Positions 24,911 through 34,419 of a stretch of DNA of 64,000 nt are shown here, in pieces (the stretch's first letter is position 1; the number at the start of each line of letters is the position of its first letter). Source of the DNA: Clostridia bacterium (GTDB taxonomy: Bacteria > Bacillota > Clostridia > Christensenellales > CAG-917); the NCBI GenBank assembly GCA_900763875.1, contig CAAFLX010000037.1:24959-88958 (forward strand), given 5' to 3'. The notes under the pieces are model-generated. The model saw only the letters and a list, made by a program, of their open reading frames with translations, searched no databases and had not been told where the DNA came from. Position numbers and translations under genes: made by a program.

Positions 24911-26425
24911 TGTTTTGCGCTGTTTTGCGATATGCACGGGGAGTTTGTTTGGCAAAAACATCTTTATGCAGGCGGTGACGTCAATCACGTCAAAGGCGGA
25001 TATGACAAGGAAGAAAAAGAAAAGGATATACACGCCCACCACCACGATTGCGGTGATATAGTCGGCATAGGCGCACAGTAGTTTTGCGCCGAAAAAGCCC
25101 GTGAGGGCAATGGGGATTGTAAGCAAAATCAAGGGGATATTCTTTTTGTGATTTACAAATTCGCCCACTTCCTTTTTGAGGGCGATGAGGTTGAGAATGG
25201 CAACAAGCAAAAAGCAAGTGCCGCTTGACAGTGCCATTGCGTACACGCCGATATATTTTGGCAAAAACAGCACGCAAGGTATCATTGCGATTGCGCCGAT
25301 TAGAGTGTGCAAAAGCGTTTTTTGCTCCTTGCCAAGCGAGTTGAGCATGGGGGTTGTCGTTTGCGCGGTGGCAATCGGATAGAGCATAAGAGAGCAGTAG
25401 GACACAAATTTGCCTGCCTCTTTGTCGCCAAAAAGCAACAAGCCGAGGCTCTGTCCCAGCGGCAGGTATATTGCAAAAAATAGACAGGATACCACCACCG
25501 AAAACAGCATTGCGCTTCCCATTTTGGCGCGCACGGCTTGCATATCGCCCTTTGCGCGCAGTTGGGCAACGTCGGGCACAAGCACCACGCTCAGCGCGCT
25601 TATGAACGCCACGGGCGCAAGAATGAGGGGCAGAGCCATGCCTGCAACTCTGCCGTACTGCGCCGTTGCCTCTTGCACGGACAGCCCTGCTCTCACAAGC
25701 ATTTTGGGCAATATCAGCGCGGTGAGGGACGCGCCCAAAGACGTGATGATTCTTGTTGCGGACAGAGGTATGGTTTTGAGCGTCAAGTCCTTGAATCCGC
25801 TTGGTTTTGCAAGCCTACCGCCCGATGCAAAAAACATCACGACAAGCACCGCAACACACGCAACGTCGGATATGGTCATTGCAAGGGCGACGCTTTTTGC
25901 GCCACCTAGTTTTGAAGTGAGCGTGCCTGCAAAGACGATTGACAACACGATTTTCACCACCTCGTCCAACAGCTCGGTTGAGGAAAACGCCAAAAACTTT
26001 TTCCGTCCCCAAAACCAACTGCGCAATGACGCGTACAGCGTGGACGTCAACAGAGTGGGGAGCATGATGAAGAATACGGGCAAGCAATCGGGGTTTGAAA
26101 ACAGGGGCGAGATTTTTGAGCCGAGCGCAAAAAACAGCGTGCAAATCGCCGCCGACACCGAAACGCCGACGATAATCGACGCGGCAAGCAGAGAGTTTTG
26201 CTTTTTGACGTTTCCGTTTGCTTCTGCAATCTTGCGAGAAAGCACGGTGGGCGCGCCTGCCGTCACGGTGAAGAGCATAAGCAACACTGACAGCGCGATT
26301 TGATACTGTCCGACGATTTCCGCTCCGAGCGAGCGTGACATCCACATCTTGAATGCGAAAGAGGCAAGCCTTGTCACGATTGAAAAACTTGTCACGATTC
26401 CAAACGATTTTGCCGTGTTGTTCAT
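24827..26425 (-). CDS. MOP-superfamily flippase, SpoVB/MurJ-like polysaccharide transporter
   Basis: 532 residues from the ATG at 26425 (an in-frame start 9 codons earlier lacks support). About 14 membrane segments run from FGIVTSFSIVTRLASF to FFFLVISAFDVIDV, with LSRSLGAEIVGQYQ-like first-helix features of the polysaccharide transporter family (residues about 12-45). Relatives flip lipid-linked cell-wall intermediates; SpoVB acts in spore cortex synthesis. The final 40 residues are a K-rich repetitive tail (KPIKTAQKPFKKRSKNAKK) encoded by the A-tract region and not typical of the family. The ATG lacks a Shine-Dalgarno site; TATGCT lies 5 nt before it. Confidence 0.8.
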   Translation of the reverse strand: MNNTAKSFGIVTSFSIVTRLASFAFKMWMSRSLGAEIVGQYQIALSVLLMLFTVTAGAPTVLSRKIAEANGNVKKQNSLLAASIIVGVSVSAAICTLFFALGSKISPLFSNPDCLPVFFIMLPTLLTSTLYASLRSWFWGRKKFLAFSSTELLDEVVKIVLSIVFAGTLTSKLGGAKSVALAMTISDVACVAVLVVMFFASGGRLAKPSGFKDLTLKTIPLSATRIITSLGASLTALILPKMLVRAGLSVQEATAQYGRVAGMALPLILAPVAFISALSVVLVPDVAQLRAKGDMQAVRAKMGSAMLFSVVVSCLFFAIYLPLGQSLGLLLFGDKEAGKFVSYCSLMLYPIATAQTTTPMLNSLGKEQKTLLHTLIGAIAMIPCVLFLPKYIGVYAMALSSGTCFLLVAILNLIALKKEVGEFVNHKKNIPLILLTIPIALTGFFGAKLLCAYADYITAIVVVGVYILFFFFLVISAFDVIDVTACIKMFLPNKLPVHIAKQRKTKLQKPIKTAQKPFKKRSKNAKKTLKKR

Positions 26426-26482
26426 ACCAAAGCATATGTTGCGCGCGGGCAATTAATAATGATTTGCCTATTTAGGGCATGA

Positions 26483-26515
26483 AAAAAGCACGCTCGTTTT
26501 GGGAGCGTGCTTTTT
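26483..26515. terminator. Bidirectional terminator between the 1431-residue protein gene and the flippase gene
   Basis: Perfect 8-bp stem GCACGCTC (26488-26495) / GAGCGTGC (26503-26510), flanked by six As on one side and five Ts on the other. It separates transcription of the large upstream gene from the flippase gene on the reverse strand. Confidence 0.85.
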
Positions 26516-26528
26516 GGGGTTTGGTTTA

Positions 26529-29500
26529 TTATTCCTTGTTCTCGTCGTACTTGTTGTGTTTTGCGTCGAGGGAAGGAGTTTCGACAAGAGATGCAGCCTT
26601 CTTGTCTTTCTTCTTTGCAACGGGTTTTCTGACCTTGCGCACAACGTAGACAATCAACACGACGATGATGAGCACTGCAAGCACAATGGTCGGAATCATC
26701 CACCACAAAGCCTCGGTGTTGAAGGTCTTGTCGGGTTTCTTGTTTTCGCCGTTGTTGTCGTCGCCCTTGCCTTGCGTTTCGTCGGTGACTTGACGTTTGA
26801 GAACGGTGCTGCTTTCGGTGGCGTTGTCGTACTCGGTTTGCGTGACGGTCTTGACGGTTACGTCGTCGAACATAGCGTAGCCCGACGTGATGCCCGTGAC
26901 CTTGGTTTCGCCGTTGACGGTTTCAGCCTCATACTTGCCGAGGGAGAGCTTGACGGTGACGTTGGTCACGTCGTTGTCCATAGTCTTGACGTAGAAGGTG
27001 TATTTTGTCCAGTCGTTGTTGCCCTTGATTGCGGTGAAAGTGAAGGGCTTGTCCGACTCGTTTGCAGAGCCGAGGAACAACTCGACGTTGACGCCGCTGA
27101 TGTCGTCGTCGCCCTTTACGCCGTAGGTCTTTGCCCAGAGGCTGATTTCATAGTAGGACGCCTCTTTGAGGGTGATTGAGGAGCTTGTGTAGGTGTACGC
27201 ACTCTTTTCGGTGTTGTTGATCACAAGCATTTGCTTTCCGCTGTGAGCTTGAAGCTGACTGACGGGAATCCAGTTGTTCTTTTTCAGCTCGACAACCTTT
27301 GCTTGTTTGAGGGCGGCGATGATTTCGTCGTCGGTTTTGCCCTCGTTCTTCTCGTCCTTTCTTGCGGCGGCAATTTCCTCATCGGTGGGTTTTGCAAGGT
27401 CGCTGTCAACGGTGTAGTCCGCGCCGAGAATGCGAGCGTAGTCTATTCCGTTCACGTTTTCGATTTCATAGAAGTTGCTGTCCGCATAGACGATGCCGCT
27501 CTTGGTTGATTTTGCGGAAGCTGTGCCACTCAAGCTGCCCGTCCAGCCGTTGGGAGTTGCCAAAGACTTTCTCGATTCCACGGTGGAGGAGAGGGAGTCA
27601 AAGCTGTCGGTGAGGAAGGAGAGGGTGCGATTGGTGTCGTTATCCTTTGCCTCGTTGTTGAATCTTTCCTCGTCAATCTTGGTGTAGTGTACGTTGTCGA
27701 AGAACACTGCGCCGCTTGATTTTGCCGCGTCTTCGGACAAATCTTGCGCACTGTACTTGGAGTCTTCACCCAGCCAGAGGTTGAGTTTGAGAGAAACGCT
27801 CGATTGACCGGTGCGGATATAGAAGGTGTACTTTGTCCAATCCGCGTCCTCCTTGGTGTCGGTGAAGTGACCGTTGCCAGAGTCAACCGATGACTCGCCC
27901 GTGAGGTAGATTGAGAACTTGGTGTTGCCAACCGTTCTTGCATACACGGAGAGTGCGTAGAAGCTGTTTGCAGAGAGCGTCACGCTGTTGGAGGAGAATC
28001 CTGCCGCGTGAGATTTGGTGTTGTCGTTTGAGCCGATTGCAAGGATTTGAGGTTTGTTGCCCGGACGGTTGTTGAGATCGGTGCCTTCTGCATAGAGATC
28101 CTTGTAGAAGTTGTCAAACTTGCTTGCGTCGATGTTGGGGAAGGTCTTGTTGGTTTGATGTGTGTGTTTGAACTTGTTGCCGTCCTTTTCCAAGGAGATG
28201 ACGCCTGCAACGAGGCTGGACTCGTTTGTGTTGGGCTTCAAAGTCTTGTCGCTGAACGTCCAGTTGGAGGGAGTTGCGGCAATGTCTTGGTCTTTGAGAG
28301 AGGTGTTCTCTTTGAGGTTCTCGTCCTTGGCGTCGTAGTCGTCGAAAGCACCGTTGGTGAAGGGGTAGGAGATTGACGAAGAAGCGAGGTTGGCGGTCTT
28401 GACGTAGTTGCCCGTGCTTGCGCCGTCATAGATGGTTTGGTTGATAAGCGCACCGTTGACGTTGGCAACGTACATAGAACCGCTTGCAAGAGTGCTTGAC
28501 GCCCAGCGGTCGCCGCTGCCCAGAGCAAACTTCAAGGTGACGTCGATATCTTCTTTGTCACTGCCCTTGACGAACATCGTGAGTTCGCACCAATCGTTGA
28601 GATAGGGGTCGAAACCGTTTTCGTCGGAGTTGGTGTTGATTTGAGAGAACGTGGTCAAAACGCTGTCCTTGTCTGCCGATTCGCCTTTCTTGACGAGGGA
28701 AACGTATGCGCCGCTCGTAGACTTGACGTCTTCGGTCTTAACCCACACCGAGAAACGATAGTATTGATCTTTCTTTATGGTGATTTTTTGTGTTTCGATT
28801 TCGTAACGGCTGTCACCGCTTGCTTTGATTTGGTATGCGCGAGCGTCTTCCAAAGCGTAGGGCATAGCGGGAGTTCCTTCTTGTCCGAGAGTGATTACGC
28901 CGTGGGAGATAAGTCCCTTGACAATCGGGTTTTTGGAATCGGTGAGGTCATAGTTTGACACCCAGCCGTTCGGAATGCCTGCGCCGAGTTGTTCGATACC
29001 CTCGGGGTAGTTTGAAGACGCGCCGACGGAAAGAATGTCTTTGAGAGTGTTTTCGGTTGAGAGGTCAACCACAAAGCCCTTGCGGTTTGCCTTGCCTGCC
29101 GCCGTCAAGTCGAGAGTTTGATTGTCGTTTTTGCCCTCGATGACGTCGTCTGCGTTCGGGAGAGCGTCAATCTCTTTGAGATTGAGTTCGTCCATAAACA
29201 GCCAGCCGTTTGCAAAAGTGCCGTTTGCCTTGTAGGTGATTTGCTTTTTGTCGGAGCTCATATTGAGATATTCCACCGCAGTGTTGCTTGCAGTGCCTTC
29301 CGTGCCGAGCCAAACGGTCATATTGTAGTTGTAATCTTTGAATTGGTTGCCCTTGATATAGAAGGTGTAGGTTGTCCAGCCGCTCGTTGTTTGACCGTTA
29401 ACCGTGCCGTTGTCATAGCTTTCGCTGTCAATCTTGGTGCTGCCGATGAGAATGTCGTCGGAGGGGGAGGAGGAGATACCCTTGATGGTAATATCCTTGC

Positions 29501-30824
29501 CGTCGCTGCCCGAAAGCACCAAAGACGCGCCCGCGCCGTGTACGCCGTAGGTGTAAACGTTGAGGGAGAGAGCATAGGTCTTGTTCTTCTCGATGGTGAT
29601 TGCGCGCGAGGACTTGATGCCTTGTGCGGTCATCATTTGTTGAGAGAGCATAAAGACGTTGCTGCCCACCGTTCCTTGTGGCAAAGCCATGATTTCGTCG
29701 GAGATGTCAACGAGTTTGTCTGCCGGGACGTAGGAGTTTTTGGAGTCCGCCGAGCCTTTGCTCTTGACGTAGTACGTGCCGGAATAGTTTTTGAAGTTGT
29801 CCTTGAAATTCTTCACGTCGATGACGGCGTTGTAGCCCAAGGAAGAAGGAGCGGAGTCGTTCTTGCCGCTGTTGCCCGTCACGATAGACCAGCTGTTGGG
29901 AGTGCCCGAAGACGAGAGAGTTGTCGTGCCGAAATCAAAACGTCCGTTGGGAGTTTTGAGGGTTGCCGTTCTCGTTGTGAGGGCGGAGAGGTCGGAAGAA
30001 GTCTTCTCTTGCTCGACTGCGGCAACGTATTCGGAGTCGCCTTCGAGTTTGGTGAGGGAGAGGTTGTCAAACACGGCATAGCCCGTGGTGAGCCCCGTCG
30101 TATAAGAGGTGGAGTACTTGCCGAGCGCGAGCAATACGTTGAGCGTGGACGCAGACGAGGGTGAGCCTTCGATGTAGAAAGTGTAGGTTTTCCACTCGCC
30201 CTTTGTGTCGATTGCGTCAACTTCAGCGTAGGTGTTGGAGCTGAGGTAGATGCGCGCACCGGGGGTATCGTTTTTGTTTTTGCCCTTGATGTTGTGGGTC
30301 AAAACGTCAACGGTGAGCTTGTAGTAGCCGCCCTTTGCAATGGTGAAAGAGGAGGACGTATAACCGTAAGCCGTCGGGCCGTTGATTTTTTTGCCGTCCT
30401 TTTCGGATTCCTCGGGCATATAGACCATAAGAGCGTTTTTGATCTTGTCGTCGTCGCCGTATCTGCCGCCTGCAATGAGCTTGTTGTAAAGGACGTCGTC
30501 CTTGTCGTTCCAAGTGCTCTTGTTGGCGTCGTAATCGTCCTTTTTGAGGCTGATTGCGCCCGAGATGACGTCATCTCTGTAGTCGCCCGACGAAAAACTC
30601 TTGCTGCCCGTCCAGGAAGTGATGGAGCGAGGGTAGGTCTTTGAGGCGGTGTCGATAACCTTGAAGTCGCCGTTGGAAATGAGAAGACCTTTGGTGGCTT
30701 CGATGGTTTGAGTCTTGTCCGATGTCTTGTCGTCGTCCTTGTTGCAAGCAACGAGCATTGCCGAAGAGAGCACGACGAGCGCGATCATCAATAGTGCTAA
30801 TACTGCAAATTTCTTTTTGTTCAT
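26529..30824 (-). CDS. Large five-module surface protein, lipobox plus C-terminal membrane anchor
   Basis: 1431 residues. Signal with lipobox LVAC (lipidated C27). Five diverged modules of about 260 residues follow, each with a beta-rich, carbohydrate-binding-like pattern ending in W-x-x-YTFYI/V near residues 208, 478, 745 (as CELTMFV), 995 and 1268, then a GYAVFDNLSL-type strand. Modules begin with NGDF/NGRF/NGAFDD motifs and contain TPNGW or SNWTF stretches, like family-4/9/22-type CBM folds. A membrane segment (about 1375-1397) and basic tail end the protein. No catalytic motif found. It probably binds glycans at the cell surface; ligand unknown. Codon use resembles the neighbours. Confidence 0.8.
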   Translation of the reverse strand: MNKKKFAVLALLMIALVVLSSAMLVACNKDDDKTSDKTQTIEATKGLLISNGDFKVIDTASKTYPRSITSWTGSKSFSSGDYRDDVISGAISLKKDDYDANKSTWNDKDDVLYNKLIAGGRYGDDDKIKNALMVYMPEESEKDGKKINGPTAYGYTSSSFTIAKGGYYKLTVDVLTHNIKGKNKNDTPGARIYLSSNTYAEVDAIDTKGEWKTYTFYIEGSPSSASTLNVLLALGKYSTSYTTGLTTGYAVFDNLSLTKLEGDSEYVAAVEQEKTSSDLSALTTRTATLKTPNGRFDFGTTTLSSSGTPNSWSIVTGNSGKNDSAPSSLGYNAVIDVKNFKDNFKNYSGTYYVKSKGSADSKNSYVPADKLVDISDEIMALPQGTVGSNVFMLSQQMMTAQGIKSSRAITIEKNKTYALSLNVYTYGVHGAGASLVLSGSDGKDITIKGISSSPSDDILIGSTKIDSESYDNGTVNGQTTSGWTTYTFYIKGNQFKDYNYNMTVWLGTEGTASNTAVEYLNMSSDKKQITYKANGTFANGWLFMDELNLKEIDALPNADDVIEGKNDNQTLDLTAAGKANRKGFVVDLSTENTLKDILSVGASSNYPEGIEQLGAGIPNGWVSNYDLTDSKNPIVKGLISHGVITLGQEGTPAMPYALEDARAYQIKASGDSRYEIETQKITIKKDQYYRFSVWVKTEDVKSTSGAYVSLVKKGESADKDSVLTTFSQINTNSDENGFDPYLNDWCELTMFVKGSDKEDIDVTLKFALGSGDRWASSTLASGSMYVANVNGALINQTIYDGASTGNYVKTANLASSSISYPFTNGAFDDYDAKDENLKENTSLKDQDIAATPSNWTFSDKTLKPNTNESSLVAGVISLEKDGNKFKHTHQTNKTFPNIDASKFDNFYKDLYAEGTDLNNRPGNKPQILAIGSNDNTKSHAAGFSSNSVTLSANSFYALSVYARTVGNTKFSIYLTGESSVDSGNGHFTDTKEDADWTKYTFYIRTGQSSVSLKLNLWLGEDSKYSAQDLSEDAAKSSGAVFFDNVHYTKIDEERFNNEAKDNDTNRTLSFLTDSFDSLSSTVESRKSLATPNGWTGSLSGTASAKSTKSGIVYADSNFYEIENVNGIDYARILGADYTVDSDLAKPTDEEIAAARKDEKNEGKTDDEIIAALKQAKVVELKKNNWIPVSQLQAHSGKQMLVINNTEKSAYTYTSSSITLKEASYYEISLWAKTYGVKGDDDISGVNVELFLGSANESDKPFTFTAIKGNNDWTKYTFYVKTMDNDVTNVTVKLSLGKYEAETVNGETKVTGITSGYAMFDDVTVKTVTQTEYDNATESSTVLKRQVTDETQGKGDDNNGENKKPDKTFNTEALWWMIPTIVLAVLIIVVLIVYVVRKVRKPVAKKKDKKAASLVETPSLDAKHNKYDENKE

Positions 30825-30967
30825 ACCAAACCTATAAGAGATTTATTTTTGCTGGGACTTGCGTCCTTTTGTTGTTTGAAATACACATCGCACGCATATA
30901 TACACGCGAAATATAAGTCAATATGCTTTATTATCCTAATACAAAAACAATAATTTGGCAATCGAAA

Positions 30968-30996
30968 TTCATATTTTCGCGCAAATTAATTAAACT
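30968..30996 (+). promoter_or_regulatory. Promoter of the TauE/SafE pair, leaderless type
   Basis: TTCATA (30968-30973), 17 bp, TAAACT (30991-30996); ATG after 6 nt (31003), no Shine-Dalgarno sequence. Confidence 0.55.
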
Positions 30997-31002
30997 AAAT
31001 CT

Positions 31003-31437
31003 ATGCAAAATTCGACCTACCAAAGCGCGCCCGCGGCGCAAAACTTTTTTAAGTATGACCTAAAAAGCAAAAACGTATCCGCAAAGCGCAAACTTCTTGC
31101 TTGCGTGTTTTCGATATTCATAGGCGTTGCCAACGGACTTTTCGGAGCGGGTGGCGGTATGCTCGCCGTGCCCTGCCTCACCTATGTTTTAGGGCTTGAA
31201 GAAAAGAGGGCGCACGCAACCGCAATCGCCGTAATTTTGCCTCTTTGCCTTGTGGGAACGATTGTGTATGCGTTGAGCGGCACTTCTCAACAAGAGGTGA
31301 TTTTGCCCGTTGCAATAGGGGTTACGCTTGGCGGAATTTTGGGAGCGACGCTGTTGAAAAAGATGTCGAACGACGCATTGTCTTTTCTCTTTTACGCGCT
31401 TATGACGTTTGCAGGCTTCAAAATGATTTTTGACTAA
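31003..31437 (+). CDS. TSUP (TauE/SafE) family half-size permease, first subunit
   Basis: 144 residues. A basic 30-residue N-terminus is followed by about four membrane segments. The signature FIGVANGLFGAGGGMLAVPCL (residues about 38-58, glycine-rich first helix) and EKRAHATAIAVILPLC mark one repeat of the TauE/SafE fold. Full-length members have two such repeats in about 250 residues and export sulfite or other organic anions; here the repeats are on separate genes. The mRNA start is predicted at the ATG. The partner gene follows after 63 nt. Confidence 0.85.
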   Translation: MQNSTYQSAPAAQNFFKYDLKSKNVSAKRKLLACVFSIFIGVANGLFGAGGGMLAVPCLTYVLGLEEKRAHATAIAVILPLCLVGTIVYALSGTSQQEVILPVAIGVTLGGILGATLLKKMSNDALSFLFYALMTFAGFKMIFD

Positions 31438-31500
31438 AACGGCAGTTTATATGTGCGTTTCAAGCGATAAAGCGTCGTTTTTGTAAAATATGAGGTGAAT

Positions 31501-31878
31501 ATGCAGTTTCTATTTTTTGTGTTGGCAGGGCTTTTGGGCGGTGTGCTTGCAGGTATGGGAATGGGTGGCGGAACACTCACTTTGCCTTTGCTTGTCGTGC
31601 TGATGGGCGTTGAGCAAAAGAGTGCGCAATTTGCAAATCTAATCGCCTTTTTGCCATCGGGTGGCATTGCCCTTGCCTTGCACGCAAAAAACGGGTTGAT
31701 TGCCAAAAACAACTTGGTGTTTATGCTCGTTCCGTCCTTGATTGCTTGTGTTGTCTGCTCGATTTTCGTTGCAAAGATTGACGGCGAGTTGCTAAAAAAA
31801 TTGTTTGGCGGTTTTTTGGTGTCGATTGCGGTTTGCTCCTTTTTTGCCAAAATCAAACAAGCGGCAAAGAGCGGATAA
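31501..31878 (+). CDS. TSUP (TauE/SafE) family half-size permease, second subunit
   Basis: 125 residues; ATG after GAGGTGAAT. Four membrane segments with LAGLLGGVLAGMGMGGGTLT as the glycine-rich first helix and EQKSAQFANLIAFLPSG as the second-helix signature, homologous to but clearly different from the upstream half. The two probably assemble as a heterodimer equal to one full-length transporter; homodimers are possible. Substrate unknown. Confidence 0.85.
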   Translation: MQFLFFVLAGLLGGVLAGMGMGGGTLTLPLLVVLMGVEQKSAQFANLIAFLPSGGIALALHAKNGLIAKNNLVFMLVPSLIACVVCSIFVAKIDGELLKKLFGGFLVSIAVCSFFAKIKQAAKSG

Positions 31879-31967
31879 AATTCGACTTGGTTCACTTTGA
31901 GAGCATCGCGTGAAACCAAACTTCGATTTAGTTGCGGAAAAATCATAAAAAAATCAAAAAAGGGGTA

Positions 31968-31996
31968 TTTACATTGTATGTTTTCTAATGTATAAT
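31968..31996 (+). promoter_or_regulatory. Promoter of the rnf operon
   Basis: TTTACA (31968-31973), 17-bp spacer, TATAAT (31991-31996). Leader of about 33 nt with AAAAGGA before rnfC. Confidence 0.8.
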
Positions 31997-32036
31997 TATT
32001 TCAAAGTTATAAGTTAGAAGAAAAGGATTTTTCGGT

Positions 32037-33341
32037 ATGACGATTCCGTTTAGGACTTTTCGCCGAGGCATTCATCCGCCGGCGAACAAGTTTACAAAAG
32101 ACGCACCTCTTGAGCAGTTCCCAACGCCTGAGAGGGTTTTCATTTCTCTGTCGCAGCACATCGGCGCGCCTGCAAAGGCGGTTGTTTCGGTCGGCGACCA
32201 CGTTGACGAAGGGCAGCTCATCGGCGAGGCGAACGGCTTTGTTTCGGCAAACGTTTTTTCGTCGGTGTCGGGGGTTGTGAAAAGCATATGCACTTTGCCC
32301 ACCGCAAACGGCGGCGAGGCGACGCACGTCGAGATTGAAAACGATTATCTTTATACCAAACGCACGCTTCCACCCCTCAAAAACCCCACCAAAGACGAGA
32401 TTATCAAGCGCGTCAAGGACGCCGGCATAGTGGGTATGGGCGGCGCGACTTTTCCCACGCATATCAAACTTATGCCCAAGGACAAGGTGGACACGCTCAT
32501 CATCAACGGCGCGGAGTGCGAGCCTTATATCACTTGCGACTACCGTCTGTTTTTGGAAGAGGCGGACACCATTCTCAAAGGCATAGATTTGCTGCTCACC
32601 GCGCTCGATGTCAAGCACGCCTACGTCGGCATAGAGGCAAACAAGCCGCTTGCAATCAAGCATCTTGTGGACGTTGCGCCCAAGTACGTTGACGTGATGC
32701 GCCTCAAAGCCAAATATCCGCAAGGCGCGGAAAAACAGCTCATTTACGCAACGACGCACCGCGTCGTCCCCACGGGCGAGTTGCCTGCAAAAGTCGGTTG
32801 CGTGGTGTGCAACGCGCTCACGGTCTACGCCATTGCAAAAGCGGTGTACGAGGGCGAGCCTTGCTACAAGCGCACAATGACGGTGACGGGCGGCGGCGTG
32901 AACAGAACGGGCAATTTTTGGGTGCGCAACGGCGTGCAATATCAATATATATACGACGTGTGCAGAGGCAACAAGAGCGAGGAGTTGACAAGAAAGGTTG
33001 TCAGCGGCGGGCCTATGATGGGTTTTGCGCAGTCATCTTTGTTGCCTGCTTGCACAAAAGGTTCGTCGTGCATATTGTTTTTGACGGACAAGGAGTTCAA
33101 CACCGACCCGACCACGCCGTGCATAAGTTGCGGCAAGTGTATCATCAACTGTCCGATGTCCCTCGTGCCCAGAGAACTTGAAAAGGCGGTTGAAAAGGAC
33201 GATTTTTCGGCGGCGAACAAACTCGGAGTGCTCAACTGCATAGAGTGCGGCGCGTGCTCCTATTCTTGCCCTGCAAAGCGGCCTCTCGTGCAAGCGATGC
33301 GTCTTGCCAAAAAAGAAATAAAAGCAAGGGGGATAAAGTAA
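32037..33341 (+). CDS. rnfC: Rnf electron transport complex subunit C
   Basis: 434 residues. RnfC-type N-terminal domain, then the flavin/NADH-binding core with GIVGMGGATFPTHIKL and NGAECEPYITCDYRL (about 128-170), an SLBB-like segment, and two [4Fe-4S] sites: CISCGKCIINCP and CIECGACSYSCP near residues 361 and 400. RnfC oxidises or reduces NAD at the cytoplasmic face of the ferredoxin:NAD+ oxidoreductase complex, which couples electron flow to Na+ or H+ transport. First gene of a six-gene operon; the next starts 2 nt after its stop. Confidence 0.97.
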   Translation: MTIPFRTFRRGIHPPANKFTKDAPLEQFPTPERVFISLSQHIGAPAKAVVSVGDHVDEGQLIGEANGFVSANVFSSVSGVVKSICTLPTANGGEATHVEIENDYLYTKRTLPPLKNPTKDEIIKRVKDAGIVGMGGATFPTHIKLMPKDKVDTLIINGAECEPYITCDYRLFLEEADTILKGIDLLLTALDVKHAYVGIEANKPLAIKHLVDVAPKYVDVMRLKAKYPQGAEKQLIYATTHRVVPTGELPAKVGCVVCNALTVYAIAKAVYEGEPCYKRTMTVTGGGVNRTGNFWVRNGVQYQYIYDVCRGNKSEELTRKVVSGGPMMGFAQSSLLPACTKGSSCILFLTDKEFNTDPTTPCISCGKCIINCPMSLVPRELEKAVEKDDFSAANKLGVLNCIECGACSYSCPAKRPLVQAMRLAKKEIKARGIK

Positions 33342-33342
33342 T

Positions 33343-34419
33343 ATGCCACAATACGTTGTATCTTCATCCCCTCATATATCAACCACGTTCACCACACGCA
33401 AGATGATGCTTGACGTCATCATCGCGCTCATACCTGCCACAATCGCAAGCGTCTTGCTCTATGGATTCTATCCGCTTTGTATGATGATATTGTGCGTTGG
33501 CACTTGTGTGTTTTCAGAGTGGCTTTTCAACGTAATCACAAAGCGTTTCCAAAGCGTAGGGGACTTGTCGGCGATTGTCACGGGCATGATACTTGCCCTC
33601 AATCTTCCTCCCGTCGTGCCGTTTTACGTGCCGATTGTGGGCGGATTCTTTGCAATCGTCATCGTCAAAATGCTCTTTGGCGGCATCGGCAAAAACTTTG
33701 CAAACCCTGCAATCACCGCGCGCATATTCCTGCTCCTTTGCTGGACGGGGGTTATGACGAGCTTTGTTTCGCCAATCACCCTCGACAAGGGCGCAAATCT
33801 GTTTTTGTTCTTCGACCGCGCGGTTGACGTGGATATAAGCGCAATCACGAGCGCGACTCCGCTTGCAGGCTTGAAAGGCTCGATTGCGGCAGGCACAAAC
33901 CCTGCGGCAGGGCTGAATGCGCTCGATATGTTCATTGGCAGAATAGGGGGCAGCGCGGGCGAGGTCAGCACCCTTGCAATTCTCATAGGCGGAATATACT
34001 TGCTTGTGCGCAGAGTGATAGACTGGCGTATTCCTGCGCTCTATCTCGGCTCGGTGGTGGTGTTCACGGCAATCTTTTTTGCCGACACCGGCTATGTCGG
34101 AGAGTATATCTGGACGTATCTGCTTGGCGGCGGTCTTATGTTCGGCGCGTTCTTTATGGCAACCGACTACGCAACCTCGCCAAAATCTTGCCTTGCCGTT
34201 GTGATATACGGCGTTGGACTCGGATTCTTGACGGTGCTGTTTAGGAAGTTCGGCACAATGAACGAGGGTGTATCTTTTGCGATATTGCTTATGAACGTTC
34301 TCACGCCATTGCTCGACAAGATTATGCCCAGAGTGTTCGGCGCGCCCAAGAAATTCAACGTTGCAAAACTTGTAAAGCGCAAAAGCAAGGAAGTTGCACA
34401 AGGAGGCGAAAATGACTGA
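33343..34419 (+). CDS. rnfD: Rnf electron transport complex subunit D
   Basis: 358 residues, about nine to ten membrane segments. SSSPHISTTFTTRKMMLDVI at the N-terminus and ITSATPLAGLKG near residue 170 are RnfD signatures; the threonine in SATP is the site of covalent FMN attachment in characterised members. GGIGKNFANPAITARIFLLL is the other conserved block. Membrane subunit of the Rnf pump. It overlaps rnfG by 8 bp. Confidence 0.96.
   Translation: MPQYVVSSSPHISTTFTTRKMMLDVIIALIPATIASVLLYGFYPLCMMILCVGTCVFSEWLFNVITKRFQSVGDLSAIVTGMILALNLPPVVPFYVPIVGGFFAIVIVKMLFGGIGKNFANPAITARIFLLLCWTGVMTSFVSPITLDKGANLFLFFDRAVDVDISAITSATPLAGLKGSIAAGTNPAAGLNALDMFIGRIGGSAGEVSTLAILIGGIYLLVRRVIDWRIPALYLGSVVVFTAIFFADTGYVGEYIWTYLLGGGLMFGAFFMATDYATSPKSCLAVVIYGVGLGFLTVLFRKFGTMNEGVSFAILLMNVLTPLLDKIMPRVFGAPKKFNVAKLVKRKSKEVAQGGEND

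Noticed and set aside
31950..32036. Rex operator at the rnf promoter
   Set aside because: Looked for TTGTGA/TTGTTA half-sites with inverted partners around 31960-32030; none is convincing.
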